Shown here in pieces: positions 35,717 to 44,945 of a DNA stretch of 64,000 nt. The notes under the pieces were generated by a model that had not been told where the DNA came from, did no database searches, and saw nothing but the letters and a program-made list of their open reading frames with translations. The DNA lies in assembly GCA_934454115.1 (NCBI GenBank), contig CAKSFQ010000001.1, positions 186,001-250,000 of the forward strand, given 5' to 3'. The translations under genes and the position numbers were made by a program. This DNA comes from an uncultured Clostridia bacterium (GTDB taxonomy: Bacteria > Bacillota > Clostridia > Monoglobales > Monoglobaceae). Position 1 is the stretch's first letter. Every line of letters starts with the position of its first letter.

Positions 35717-36652
35717 TCACTCCTTATCTAAAATCGTTCCTGTCGCAATCTGGTGGCCGTTTAAAAAGCTGGCAGCGTCCATGCGCTTGCCGCCCTTCTT
35801 TTGCAGCTCTAAGATAAAAATGCTCTCGCCGTCTCCGCACGCAACCCGAATCCCGCGCTTATCCGCGCTCAAAACTTCACCCGGCTTGCCGCTTGCGGCG
35901 CCGCCGTCTTTTGCACGGATGACCTTGATGATTTCATCCCCGTATCGGGTATAACTCATCGGCCACGGATTCGTGCCGCGGATCAGGTTTAAAATCGTCT
36001 GTGCTTTCGCTCTCCAGTCAATATGGCCGGTCTCCTTGGTGATCATCGGCGCATAATTTGATGCCGCGTCGTCCTGCTTTTCGCGCGGGGCGGTGCCATC
36101 TTCGATTTGTGCTACGGTTTGATGCAGAAGTTTCGCGCCCATTTCAGCCAGGCGGTCATGCAGCTCTCCATAGGTTTCGGTCGGCAAAATCCTTGTGCTT
36201 GCCTTTAAAATCATATCGCCGGTGTCTAAACCGCGCTCCATATACATGGTCGTCACGCCGGTTTCCGCCTCGCCGCAGATCACGCTCCACTGGATTGGCG
36301 CGGCGCCGCGGTACTTGGGCAGGAGCGATGCATGCACGTTAACACAGCCGTGCCTTGGAAAGTCCAGGATATAACCGGGCAGAAGCTTACCGTATGCCAC
36401 AACGACGATCAGATCCGGATTCTTCTCTTTTAAAAGCGGCAGCAGCGCCTGATCCTTTAAGGAAAGCGGCTGATAAACCGCAATTCCGTGTTCTGCCGCG
36501 CACGTCTTGACCGGCGGCGGCAGCAGCTTATGGCCGCGCCCCTTCGGCTTATCCGGCTGCGAGACCACGCCCACGATCTCATGACCGTCCGCAATCATCT
36601 GCTCCAAACACAAAACTGCAAAATCCGGGGTACCCATAAACAATATTTTCAT
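35717..36652 (-). CDS. fmt: Methionyl-tRNA formyltransferase
   Basis: A 311-residue enzyme that formylates initiator Met-tRNA using 10-formyl-THF. Motifs: KILFMGTPDFAV at the start, NVHASLLPKYRGAAPIQW with the catalytic Asn/His, and GVTTMYMERGLDTGDMI. The C-terminal tRNA-binding domain runs from about residue 205. The ATG at 36652 has GGAGAT upstream. It is the first gene, in this window, of a long minus-strand operon driven by a promoter at 36703-36731; the peptide deformylase gene often found ahead of fmt is absent here. Confidence 0.96.
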   Translation of the reverse strand: MKILFMGTPDFAVLCLEQMIADGHEIVGVVSQPDKPKGRGHKLLPPPVKTCAAEHGIAVYQPLSLKDQALLPLLKEKNPDLIVVVAYGKLLPGYILDFPRHGCVNVHASLLPKYRGAAPIQWSVICGEAETGVTTMYMERGLDTGDMILKASTRILPTETYGELHDRLAEMGAKLLHQTVAQIEDGTAPREKQDDAASNYAPMITKETGHIDWRAKAQTILNLIRGTNPWPMSYTRYGDEIIKVIRAKDGGAASGKPGEVLSADKRGIRVACGDGESIFILELQKKGGKRMDAASFLNGHQIATGTILDKE

Positions 36653-36702
36653 ATTCCATCTCCAACTCAAATTATCTCAGCTAAAAAACTGTCATTGCAT
36701 TT

Positions 36703-36731
36703 ATTATACCTTATCAGACTGCATTTATCAA
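36703..36731 (-). promoter_or_regulatory. Predicted promoter of the fmt operon
   Basis: Minus strand TTGATA (36731-36726), 17 bases, TATAAT (36708-36703). Confidence 0.7.
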
Positions 36732-36814
36732 TATCCAAAGTCACAAAAAAATATATTTTTACAAAATGCGATATCAGCGTTTTTTGTTTTCCTTTTCTTT
36801 GTCATTTTTATGCA

Positions 36815-36843
36815 TTGCAAGACGGTTTAAAACGTGGTACAAT
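36815..36843 (+). promoter_or_regulatory. Predicted promoter of hisH-hisF
   Basis: TTGCAA (36815-36820), 17 bases, TACAAT (36838-36843), about 115 bases before the hisH ATG. Confidence 0.6.
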
Positions 36844-36957
36844 AAAAAGGAAGATACAAGCGCAAACAGGATTCCTAAAAGCCATTTGGTCCGACTTTTA
36901 TTTTCAGCAAAAAAGGATAGGGCATCAACACTTTATGCCCGGAAACGGGGGATTGCC

Positions 36958-37575
36958 ATGATTGCAATTATTGATTACGGCGCCGGCAATTTACGCTCTG
37001 TGCAAAAGGCGTGCGAGGCAGTCGGTGCAAAGGCGGTCATCACTGCCGACAAAGACACCATCGCACACGCCGATCACGTGATTCTGCCGGGGGTCGGCGC
37101 CTTTGGGGATTGCATGCAAAGCTTAACTCACGCAAATCTAACCGATGCTGTGCGAAGAGCCGCCCTCAGTGGCAAGCCGTTTTTGGGCATCTGCCTTGGC
37201 ATGCAGCTGCTCTTTGACCGCAGCGAAGAATCGCCGGGGGTAGAAGGACTTGGAATATTTCCCGGGGAGATCGTAAAAATCCCCAAAAAAGAGGGGTATA
37301 AAATCCCCCACATGGGCTGGAACTCTTTGGATTTTTACGGCAGTAGCCCGTTATTTGAGGGGCTCTCCGATCACCCCTATGTTTATTTTGTCCATTCTTA
37401 TTACGCGGTGCCGAAAAACAACGACATCATTGCGGCAAAAACCCGGTACTGCGGCGATTTGACCGTATCCATTCATGATAAAAACATTGTCGCAACGCAG
37501 TTTCACCCGGAAAAGAGCGGCGATGCCGGTCTTAGGATTTTGAAAAATTTTGTGGATATGGGAGGAGAACGCTGA
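36958..37575 (+). CDS. hisH: Imidazole glycerol phosphate synthase, glutaminase subunit HisH
   Basis: A 205-residue class I glutamine amidotransferase. The oxyanion region reads LPGVGAFGD, the nucleophile Cys is in [10 protein letters not shown], and the His/Glu pair is in [10 protein letters not shown]. It supplies ammonia to HisF for imidazole glycerol phosphate and AICAR formation in histidine synthesis. The true start is ATG 36958 ([11 protein letters not shown]); the frame stays open upstream without a site. A weak GGAAACGGGG lies ahead. It overlaps hisF by one base (TGATG). No other his gene is nearby. Confidence 0.95.
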   Translation: MIAIIDYGAGNLRSVQKACEAVGAKAVITADKDTIAHADHVILPGVGAFGDCMQSLTHANLTDAVRRAALSGKPFLGICLGMQLLFDRSEESPGVEGLGIFPGEIVKIPKKEGYKIPHMGWNSLDFYGSSPLFEGLSDHPYVYFVHSYYAVPKNNDIIAAKTRYCGDLTVSIHDKNIVATQFHPEKSGDAGLRILKNFVDMGGER

Positions 37576-38336
37576 TGTACGCAAAACGAATTATCCCGTG
37601 TCTGGATATCCACAACGGCCGCGTGGTAAAAGGGGTCAATTTTGTCAACCTCCGCGATGCCGGCGACCCGGTCGAGGTTGCCAAGCTTTATAACAGAGCC
37701 GGTGCGGACGAGCTGGTTTTTTTGGATATCACCGCCACGCATGAGGCAAGAGCCACCGTGTTGGATTTGGCGCGCCGTGTCGCCGAGGCGGTCTTTATCC
37801 CTTTTACCATCGGTGGCGGCATCAAAACGGTCGAGGATTTTCGCATCCTGCTCAAGGAGGGCGCCGATAAGATCTCGATCAACTCCTCTGCCATCCGCAA
37901 CCCGGAGCTGATCCGCGAGGCCGCCGAAAAATTCGGGCGGCAATGCGTTGTGGTTGCCATTGACGCCAAACGGCGTGCGGATGGAACCGGCTGGAATGTT
38001 TACCGCAACGGCGGCCGCGTCGATACCGGGCTGGACGCGATTGCATGGGCAAAGCAGGCGGACGCCCTGGGCGCCGGTGAGATTCTGCTGACCTCGATGG
38101 ACTGTGACGGCACTAAGGCAGGCTACGACCTTGCCCTTACACGCACGATCTCAGAGAGCGTTTCGGTACCGGTTATCGCCTCCGGCGGCGCCGGCAACAT
38201 GGAACATTTTAAGGACGCCTTAACCATCGGAAAGGCGGACGCCGCGCTCGCCGCGTCGCTCTTTCACTTTCGTGAGATTGAAATCATGGACTTAAAGCGG
38301 TATCTGCACAGCGAGAATGTACCGGTCAGACTATAA
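37575..38336 (+). CDS. hisF: Imidazole glycerol phosphate synthase, cyclase subunit HisF
   Basis: A 253-residue TIM barrel of normal HisF length. Catalytic aspartates are in [15 protein letters not shown] and VVAIDAKR; phosphate-binding segments [26 protein letters not shown] and [12 protein letters not shown] are intact. GGAGGAG lies just before the hisH-hisF junction. Residues fit true histidine-pathway HisF rather than the amidination homologues used in surface sugar synthesis. The pair is followed by a repeat element (copy B). Confidence 0.96.
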   Translation: MYAKRIIPCLDIHNGRVVKGVNFVNLRDAGDPVEVAKLYNRAGADELVFLDITATHEARATVLDLARRVAEAVFIPFTIGGGIKTVEDFRILLKEGADKISINSSAIRNPELIREAAEKFGRQCVVVAIDAKRRADGTGWNVYRNGGRVDTGLDAIAWAKQADALGAGEILLTSMDCDGTKAGYDLALTRTISESVSVPVIASGGAGNMEHFKDALTIGKADAALAASLFHFREIEIMDLKRYLHSENVPVRL

Positions 38337-38342
38337 CGAAAA

Positions 38343-38636
38343 AGGATTGCGGCGCTTTCGCGTTGCAATCCTCAGACTGTCGAAAAAGTCAGTTTTCAGC
38401 AAGATATTGCTTTGAATTGATAGCCCATAGCCCATATTTCGCTTTCCAAGCCGCAGCGGCAATGTCGCAATATCTTGCCAAAAACGGCGTGAAATCGGCG
38501 AAAAATTTCATTGCCGCGCCGTCCGGGAGTGGCATGACGGAACCGGGGACGGCGATCAAATCAAAATGAAATTTTTCGCAAAATAGGTTTATCGACACGC
38601 TCAAAGGATTGCGGCACAAATGTGCTGCAATCCTTT
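38343..38636. repeat. Intergenic repeat family, copy B with flanking hairpins
   Basis: It fills the gap between hisF and thrS. The core (38372-38602, about 231 bp) starts TCAGACTGTCGAAAAAG and ends TCGACACGCTC, colinear with copy A but with a shorter middle. It keeps AGCAAGATATTGC, GCAATATCTTGCC and the paired GCGAAAAATTTCATT/AATGAAATTTTTCGC arms. The left flank is a hairpin with stem AGGATTGC/GCAATCCT (38343-38372). The right flank has the same outer stem but a different inner part (38603-38636) and a seven-T run, forming a terminator for hisF. Confidence 0.85.
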
Positions 38637-38644
38637 TTTTCGCT

Positions 38645-40408
38645 TTACAGACGTTCGGCGATTTCCTTCTTCATTTTAGAGAGGAAATCCTCCAGCGTCA
38701 TGGTCTCGGTTTGGTTGGTGTCGCGGCAGCGCACCGAAACCGTATGATTTTCGATCTCCTTTTGACCGATAATCAGCATATACGGGATTCGCTCCACATA
38801 CTGCGCCTCACGAATCATATAACCAATTTTTTCGTTCCGCTCATCCATTTCGCAGCGGATTCCGGCCTTTTTCAGCGCGTCATAAATCTCACGCCCGTAC
38901 TCTAGGCTCTTTTCTGACACCAAAAGCACCTTTGCCTGCACCGGCGATAGCCATGTCGGAAACTTTCCGGCGTAATGCTCTGTCAAAATGCCGATAAACC
39001 GCTCAATCGAGCCAAAGCATACGCGGTGAATCATGATCGGACGCTGCTTTTCGCCGTGTTCGTCCACGTATTCAAGTGCAAAGTTCAGTGGCATCTGAAA
39101 ATCGAGCTGAATGGTTCCGCACTGCCAGGTGCGTCCCAGCGAATCCTCCAGATGGAAGTCGATTTTCGGACCGTAAAAGGCGCCGTCGCCCTCGTTGATG
39201 CTATACGGCAGATTCAGCTTTTCCAGCGCCTGTACAAGACCCTGGGTTGCCTGCTCCCAATCCGCGTCGCTGCCCATGCTGTCCTCCGGTCTGGTGGAAA
39301 GCTCAATCGAATAGCGGAATCCGAACTTATGGTACACCTCGTTAATCAGGTGGACAACGCCCATAATCTCGTCCGTGATCTGGTCGCGGCGCATAAAGAT
39401 ATGCGCGTCATCCTGGGTAAAGCAGCGTACCCGAAACAGGCCGTGTAGCGCGCCGCGCATCTCATGCCGGTGCACCAGACCAAGCTCACCGATCCGCATC
39501 GGCAGTTCGCGGTAGCTGTGCGGTCTGTTCTGATAGACCATCACGCCGCCGGGACAGTTCATCGGCTTGATGCAGTACGTGTCCTCGTCAATCACGGTCG
39601 CGTACATGTTATCCTTATAGTGATCCCAGTGTCCGCTTGTCTCCCACAGCTTACGGTTCATAATCATCGGTGTGGAAACCTCCACATAACCGTTTTGAAG
39701 GTGCAGACTGCGCCAATAGTCAATCAGTGTATTTTTCAGCGTCATGCCCTTTGGCAAAAAGAACGGGAAACCCGGCGCCTCGTCGCGAAACATAAAAAGG
39801 CCCATTTCTTTGCCGATTTTACGGTGATCCCGCTTTTCGGCCTCTTCCAGCATCACAAGATAGGCTTCTAAATCGGCCTGGTTTTTAAAAGCGATACCCT
39901 TGATTCTGGTCAGCATCTTGTTTTTGTTATCGTTCTTCCAGTAGGCGCCGGATTGACCCATGATCTTAAACGCCTTTAATCCCTTGGTATAGCAAAGGTG
40001 CGGTCCGGTACACATATCGGTATAGTCACCCTGCTCAAAAAAGCTGATTTCCGCATCCTCCGGCAAGTCGCCGATATGCTCTGCCTTATATTTTTCACCG
40101 GCGGTCTCCATCTTTTTGATCGCATCCTCACGAGCGAGGATATAGGGGCGAAACGGGATATTCTCCTTGACGATTTTCTTCATTTCCGACTCGATGGCCT
40201 GCAAATCCTCCTCGCCGAGCTTGACATCGCTAAGGTCAACATCATAATAAAACCCCGTATCGGTCGCCGGCCCGTAGGCAAAATGCGCATCCGGGTACAG
40301 ATGCTTGATCGCCTGTGCCATGATATGCGCCGCCGAATGACGGAGTACGTGCAGTTCCTCATCCTTGGGGCATTCTTCAACTTTACCGCTGCTATCAATT
40401 ATTTTCAT
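38645..40408 (-). CDS. thrS: Threonyl-tRNA synthetase lacking the N-terminal TGS domain
   Basis: A 587-residue class II synthetase, about 55 residues shorter than the usual 635-645. The TGS domain is absent: the protein begins with about 20 residues and goes straight into the N2 editing domain (HSAAHIMAQA near residue 25 and DYTDMCTGPHL). Catalytic motifs follow (TPMIMNRKLWETSGHW, KPMNCPGG, RHEMRGALHGLFRVRCFTQDD, FGSIERFIGIL), then the anticodon-binding domain. AAGGAATGAG precedes the ATG at 40408. It has its own promoter (40445-40473), and no T-box fits in the short leader. Confidence 0.93.
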   Translation of the reverse strand: MKIIDSSGKVEECPKDEELHVLRHSAAHIMAQAIKHLYPDAHFAYGPATDTGFYYDVDLSDVKLGEEDLQAIESEMKKIVKENIPFRPYILAREDAIKKMETAGEKYKAEHIGDLPEDAEISFFEQGDYTDMCTGPHLCYTKGLKAFKIMGQSGAYWKNDNKNKMLTRIKGIAFKNQADLEAYLVMLEEAEKRDHRKIGKEMGLFMFRDEAPGFPFFLPKGMTLKNTLIDYWRSLHLQNGYVEVSTPMIMNRKLWETSGHWDHYKDNMYATVIDEDTYCIKPMNCPGGVMVYQNRPHSYRELPMRIGELGLVHRHEMRGALHGLFRVRCFTQDDAHIFMRRDQITDEIMGVVHLINEVYHKFGFRYSIELSTRPEDSMGSDADWEQATQGLVQALEKLNLPYSINEGDGAFYGPKIDFHLEDSLGRTWQCGTIQLDFQMPLNFALEYVDEHGEKQRPIMIHRVCFGSIERFIGILTEHYAGKFPTWLSPVQAKVLLVSEKSLEYGREIYDALKKAGIRCEMDERNEKIGYMIREAQYVERIPYMLIIGQKEIENHTVSVRCRDTNQTETMTLEDFLSKMKKEIAERL

Positions 40409-40444
40409 ATTCTCATTCCTTTTTGCGTACAAATCGTTTTTTTC

Positions 40445-40473
40445 ATTGTATCACACGTTTTTCGATAAGTCAA
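40445..40473 (-). promoter_or_regulatory. Predicted promoter of thrS
   Basis: Minus strand TTGACT (40473-40468), 17 bases, TACAAT (40450-40445), in the 105-base gap after murD. The leader would be about 30 bases. Confidence 0.65.
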
Positions 40474-40513
40474 ACACGTGCTTTCCCGTGCACCTTTGCG
40501 CGAGTCGTACATT

Positions 40514-41896
40514 CTAAAATGCGTTGACGATCTCCTTAAAGGTGTTGCCGCGCACCTCAAAATTCGGGAAGAGGTCAAAGCTGGCACAAGCCGGTGACAA
40601 GATCACGATATCGCCTGCCTTTGCAATTTCTTTCGCCTTGCATACCGCGGCTTTAAAATCATCACAGCGATGAATCGCAAGACCCTTAAAGTTATCTGCC
40701 TTTTCCACCGCGTCCTGAATCTTTTGCGCGGTCACGCCGACCAAAACCAGTTCTTTGACATGATCGTTCACCACGGCGCCAAAGTCGTCAAACGGGATTT
40801 TTTTATCATAGCCGCCGGCAATTAAAATCACCTTTTGATCGCCGAAGGAGATGAGTCCCGCGGTGGTACGCGCCGGACTGCTGGCAATGGAATCATTATA
40901 GTATTTCACGCCGCCAAGCTCGCGTACAAACTCAATCCTATGCGGTACGCCTTTAAACTCCTTTGCGGTTTTTTGCACCACTTTGTCCGAAGCCAGCGCA
41001 TCCACTGCCGCAATTGCCGCCATATAATTTTCGACATTATGCATACCAGGTATGTAAATATCCCGGATATCCAGAACCGTGCGTTCTGTGCTGCCGCACA
41101 CCTTATGCACAATGTGCTGACCCTCTAAGCAATAGCCGTCTTTCAGATCCTCTTTGCGGCTAAAATAAACCGCGTTCTTTGTTTCATCACCAAAGGAACG
41201 GGTAATGGAATTATCAAAATTAAGCACGACCTTGCCGCCCTCGCCCTGGTAACGAAAGATCGCCTTCTTGGCATCGACATATTCCTGAAAATCCTTGTGC
41301 CAGTCCAGGTGATTGGGCGTCACATTAGTGACAACGGCGATTTCGGGACTTTTTTTCATGGTGTGCAGCTGAAAGCTGGAAAGCTCCAGCACCGCGATGT
41401 CGTCCGCTTTCATGTTCATAAGCTCTGCAACCAGCGGCCGTCCGATGTTACCGCCAAGGTAACAGGTATAGCCTGCGCGTGTTAACATATCATAAATCAA
41501 GCTTGTGGTGGTGGTCTTTCCGTCACTGCCGGTCACCGCGATGATCTTGCAGGGGCATAGATCGAAAAACAGTTCCATTTCCGAGGTAATGACGGCGCCG
41601 CGCTCTGCCGCCGCACGAAGCGCCGGGACGTCATAGCGCACGCCCGGTGTTTTGTAAACCGTTTGAATCTCCGGATCGATCTGATCCAAATAATGCTCGC
41701 CAAGGACCATGGTCACGCCCAGCTTTTGCAGTTCGTCATAGGTTTCGCCAAGCCGCGCGGCATCGCGCTTATCGTGAGCGCAGACCGCCGCACCGCAGGA
41801 AACCAGAATCCGTATCAGAGGCAGATTGCTGACGCCGATCCCGATGACGGCAATCTTTTTGCCTTTGATTTGTTGCTTCCACTCGTCAAAATTCAT
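40514..41896 (-). CDS. murD: UDP-N-acetylmuramoyl-L-alanine:D-glutamate ligase
   Basis: A 460-residue Mur ligase of typical length. The N-terminal UDP-binding Rossmann domain (KIAVIGIGVSNLPLI) is followed by the ATP P-loop VTGSDGKTTTT (121-131). The central domain has LELSSFQLH and TNVTPNHLDWH; the C-terminal ligase domain has GVPHRIEFVRELGGVKYYNDSIASSP and LSPACASFDLF. It adds D-glutamate to UDP-MurNAc-L-Ala. The ATG at 41896 follows GGGAGG. A terminator separates it from the upstream ispH-S1 gene. Confidence 0.96.
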   Translation of the reverse strand: MNFDEWKQQIKGKKIAVIGIGVSNLPLIRILVSCGAAVCAHDKRDAARLGETYDELQKLGVTMVLGEHYLDQIDPEIQTVYKTPGVRYDVPALRAAAERGAVITSEMELFFDLCPCKIIAVTGSDGKTTTTSLIYDMLTRAGYTCYLGGNIGRPLVAELMNMKADDIAVLELSSFQLHTMKKSPEIAVVTNVTPNHLDWHKDFQEYVDAKKAIFRYQGEGGKVVLNFDNSITRSFGDETKNAVYFSRKEDLKDGYCLEGQHIVHKVCGSTERTVLDIRDIYIPGMHNVENYMAAIAAVDALASDKVVQKTAKEFKGVPHRIEFVRELGGVKYYNDSIASSPARTTAGLISFGDQKVILIAGGYDKKIPFDDFGAVVNDHVKELVLVGVTAQKIQDAVEKADNFKGLAIHRCDDFKAAVCKAKEIAKAGDIVILSPACASFDLFPNFEVRGNTFKEIVNAF

Positions 41897-41942
41897 TGTT
41901 ACTTCCTCCCATCCGGCCAAAATTGAAAATCAGCCAACCGAA

Positions 41943-41966
41943 AAAGGCCGCCATTCGGCGGCCTTT
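41943..41966 (-). terminator. Intrinsic terminator after the ispH-S1 gene
   Basis: Perfect 10-bp stem AAAGGCCGCC/GGCGGCCTTT with loop ATTC. On the minus strand it is followed by a T-run, 11 bases after the ispH-S1 stop. Confidence 0.8.
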
Positions 41967-41976
41967 GCTGCACTCA

Positions 41977-44259
41977 TTATTCCGCGTTATTACCCTCAGA
42001 ATCTAAGATGTCTCCCAGCGTGAAGGAGCTTTCTTCCGTGTAAGAGAGCGCCTCTTCTTCCTCCGGTACAGCATCCTGTTCCTCCGGCGCCATCAGTGCT
42101 TTCATGGAAAGACCGATCTGCTTGGTATCCTCATTGATCTCAACAATCTTAGCCTCTACCTCATCGCCGATTGCCAATACATCGGAAGGCTTATTGATTC
42201 TCTCGTTGGAAATCTGAGAAATGTGAATCAAGCCGTCCACAAAAGGAGCAACCTCAGCAAATGCGCCAAAGGGCAAAATCCGAACGATCTTGCACTTTAC
42301 TACATCGCCGACATGCAGGTCTTTGGTTCCCTTGTGCCAGGGGCTATCCTCTTCTTTCTTATAACCCAAGGATACCTTGCCGGTTTCCTGGTTCAGTTCC
42401 TTGATGTAAACAGTCAAGGTATCGCCTACCTTAACTACTTCGGACGGGTGCTTGATTCTCTGCCAGGACAGCTCGGAAATGTGAACCAGACCATCCACGC
42501 CGCCCAGGTCAACAAATGCGCCAAAGGAGGTCAGAGACTTCACGATACCGGTGTATTCCTTGCCAACTTCCGCATTTGCCCAGAACTCGGCAGCCTTCTG
42601 CTCTTTCAGTTCTTTTACCAGAGAAATCCGGTTTTCGTCCTTGTTCAGTTCCTTAATATACACTTCAATCTCATCGCCGACCTTCACAGCCTCGGACGGG
42701 TGCGAAATACGAACCGGAGACAGTTCAGAAATATGAATCAAGCCGTCTACGCCGCCCAAATCTACAAATGCACCAAAGGAGGTCAAAGACTTCACGACAC
42801 CCTTATACTGCTTGCCAACCTCTGCGCTTTCCCAGAAAGCGGCAGCAGCCTTTTCGCTTTCTTCCTTTGCAACGGACTTAATCGAACCGACAACGCGCTG
42901 ACGGCCTCTGCGGTCAACGTCCATCTTGATGATCCGAAAACGCTGCTCGGAATTTAAGAGCGTGCCGAGGTCTGCCAGGAAACGCTCTGCGCATTCCGAT
43001 GCCGGGATAAATACCCGAACGCCCTTTGCAATGGTAACCACACCGCCGCGCACCAGTTCTACCACACGGCCGGTCAAAATCTCATTATTTTCAAATGCTG
43101 CACGGAGCTCCTCCATTCCTTTAACAGCATCAATTTTCTTTTTCGAGAGCGTCACAACGCCGTCTCTGTCGCTGACATGAACTACGTAAACGTCAACCTC
43201 TTCGCCCAGCTTAACCAAATCATTAATGTCTGCGGACGGGTCGTTCGTCAGCTCATTAAGCGGGATAATACCGTCATACTTGTTGCCGATATCAACCTGT
43301 ACTTCTGTCGGGGTAATACCGATGACTACACCCTTTACTACCTCACCGGAGTTGAGCGGCTTTAACGTCTCTTCCAAAGCCTCTGCAAAGTTCATTTCAT
43401 TGTTTTCCGCCATGGTCAAATAAACCTCCTTGATTACGGCATCGGGCGTGGACGCCCCGGCCGTAATACCCACTTTAATTTTTTGATTTTGGGGAATGAT
43501 CCCCTGTGTAATATATTTTTTTAATTCTTTACCGTTTTCAACGCTCCAGCTGTTTTTACAATACTCCCGGCACACGTCAAGAAGCTTTCTGGTGTTGGAG
43601 CTATGGGAGCCGCCCACCACAATCATACAGTCGCATTTTGCGGCAAGCGCGGCAGCCGCAGCCTGTCTTTCTGCGGTCGCACTACATATTGTATCAAATA
43701 TTTCTGCATTTGTAAAATGTTTTTTTAAAATTTTTGTAATTTTTTTAAAAAAACTTTTCCGAATGGTGGTTTGTGCCACCACAGTCACCGGTTTTTCGGC
43801 TGAAATCTCATAAATTTGATCGATTTCTTCTTCCGAGCCCAGAATCAGCGCCGCGTTGCCGCACCAGCCGTTAATTCCCTTTACCTCCGGGTGTGCAGCG
43901 TCGCCGCATATAATCACCTGCCGCCCGGAATGATACGATGTCTCTGCAATCCGATGAATCTTTTTGACATAAGGGCAGGTCGCGTCCGTCATTGGGATTT
44001 TATGTGATATGATATATTCCTGCTCCGCCTTTGCGATCCCGTGCGCACGGATCATCAAATCCGTATCGGGCGCAATCTTGGATAAATCCGTCACCACATC
44101 GACGCCGCGGCGTTTTAAATCCTCCGTCACGTCGGTGTTATGGATCAACATGCCGTAGCATGCGTGACGCCCCGGCGTGTTTGCCATATCATAAGCCATC
44201 TTAACCGCCCTTGCGACACCAAAGCAAAAGCCGGCCTTTTCAGCGATCTCGATCTTCAT
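41977..44259 (-). CDS. ispH: Bifunctional HMBPP reductase (IspH) and S1 RNA-binding domain protein
   Basis: A 760-residue fusion well known in Clostridia. Residues 1 to about 285 are IspH, the last enzyme of the MEP isoprenoid pathway. The [4Fe-4S] cysteines are in GFCFGV, TCPYV and TICSATAERQ, with HPEVKG and GGSHSSNT also present. The rest holds five S1 domains (about 305-370, 388-455, 475-545, 560-630, 645-715) and an acidic tail, resembling ribosomal protein S1. S1 domains three and four are nearly identical over SLTSFGAFVDLGGVDGL. The 5' end overlaps plsC by 20 bases. Order cmk-plsC-ispH/S1 is conserved in the group. Confidence 0.96.
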   Translation of the reverse strand: MKIEIAEKAGFCFGVARAVKMAYDMANTPGRHACYGMLIHNTDVTEDLKRRGVDVVTDLSKIAPDTDLMIRAHGIAKAEQEYIISHKIPMTDATCPYVKKIHRIAETSYHSGRQVIICGDAAHPEVKGINGWCGNAALILGSEEEIDQIYEISAEKPVTVVAQTTIRKSFFKKITKILKKHFTNAEIFDTICSATAERQAAAAALAAKCDCMIVVGGSHSSNTRKLLDVCREYCKNSWSVENGKELKKYITQGIIPQNQKIKVGITAGASTPDAVIKEVYLTMAENNEMNFAEALEETLKPLNSGEVVKGVVIGITPTEVQVDIGNKYDGIIPLNELTNDPSADINDLVKLGEEVDVYVVHVSDRDGVVTLSKKKIDAVKGMEELRAAFENNEILTGRVVELVRGGVVTIAKGVRVFIPASECAERFLADLGTLLNSEQRFRIIKMDVDRRGRQRVVGSIKSVAKEESEKAAAAFWESAEVGKQYKGVVKSLTSFGAFVDLGGVDGLIHISELSPVRISHPSEAVKVGDEIEVYIKELNKDENRISLVKELKEQKAAEFWANAEVGKEYTGIVKSLTSFGAFVDLGGVDGLVHISELSWQRIKHPSEVVKVGDTLTVYIKELNQETGKVSLGYKKEEDSPWHKGTKDLHVGDVVKCKIVRILPFGAFAEVAPFVDGLIHISQISNERINKPSDVLAIGDEVEAKIVEINEDTKQIGLSMKALMAPEEQDAVPEEEEALSYTEESSFTLGDILDSEGNNAE

Positions 44260-44851
44260 ATGTTTTCACTCCTGCAAGCGCAGCGATCGTCGGCATAATC
44301 TGCTCGTCCGTAATTTTTTGTAAATCCTCCGCGGTTGGCTTTTTCTCCGCGTATTGCTGCATAGAAATCGGCGCTCCAAAGCGGACGGTCATCTTCCGAA
44401 ACGGCTTATATTCCCCCGAAATTCCTACCGGCAAAATATCAACTCCGGCCATTGCGGCAATCAGCGCCGCGCCTTGCTTGCCCTTGCGAAGGTGATCTGC
44501 GTGCGATCTGCCGCCCTCCGGAAAGACAGCGACCCACTCGCCGCCCTTTAACATCTTGACGGCGGCACGCAGCGCGCCGACATCGCTCTTGCCTCGGCGG
44601 ATCGGAAAAGCGCCGAGCGCCCTTATCAGCTTTCCGAAAAAGCGGTTGTGAAACAATTCTTCCTTTGCCATATAGCGCAGGCGAATCGGCAAGCACACGC
44701 CAAGCATCGGCGGATCTAAGTTACTCTTGTGATTGGCGCAAACCACACAGGTTCCGCCTGAGGGGATATTTTCTTCTCCCTCAATCCGTATCCGAAAACA
44801 AAGGCGATAGATTCCCTCTACAACCTTTCTCGCCACATCATAAAACCGCAT
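44240..44851 (-). CDS. plsC: 1-acyl-sn-glycerol-3-phosphate acyltransferase (PlsC family)
   Basis: A 203-residue membrane-associated acyltransferase. The catalytic HX4D motif is in CANHKSNLDPPML, and the FPEGGRS motif binds the glycerol phosphate. It acylates lysophosphatidic acid to phosphatidic acid. A short hydrophobic N-terminal segment may anchor it. GGAGGGATGG overlaps the start region before ATG 44851. It lies between cmk and the ispH-S1 fusion. Confidence 0.92.
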   Translation of the reverse strand: MRFYDVARKVVEGIYRLCFRIRIEGEENIPSGGTCVVCANHKSNLDPPMLGVCLPIRLRYMAKEELFHNRFFGKLIRALGAFPIRRGKSDVGALRAAVKMLKGGEWVAVFPEGGRSHADHLRKGKQGAALIAAMAGVDILPVGISGEYKPFRKMTVRFGAPISMQQYAEKKPTAEDLQKITDEQIMPTIAALAGVKTYEDRDR

Positions 44852-44945
44852 ACCATCCCTCCGATATTCGCCGCTTTGTCGTATAAATGCGCATTTTGGC
44901 GCAGCATTTTCATGAATCTTTCTGTTTCAACCATGTAGCGCTTAG

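Larger units (their letters stand above)
36653..36957. other. 305-base divergent intergenic region between fmt and hisH
   Basis: Non-coding. It holds two divergent promoters (features below). The hisH transcript would carry a leader of about 110 bases with a small GGGCAT/ATGCCC hairpin (near 36930-36950) but no T-run. No T-box features were seen. Confidence 0.7.

Noticed and set aside
36766..36957. Long N-terminal extension of HisH
   Set aside because: The extension would cover the predicted promoter and leader; HisH proteins begin at the [15 protein letters not shown] sequence.
40409..40513. T-box riboswitch controlling thrS
   Set aside because: Only about 105 bases separate thrS from murD and the predicted leader is near 30 bases, with no T-box sequence or terminator hairpin.
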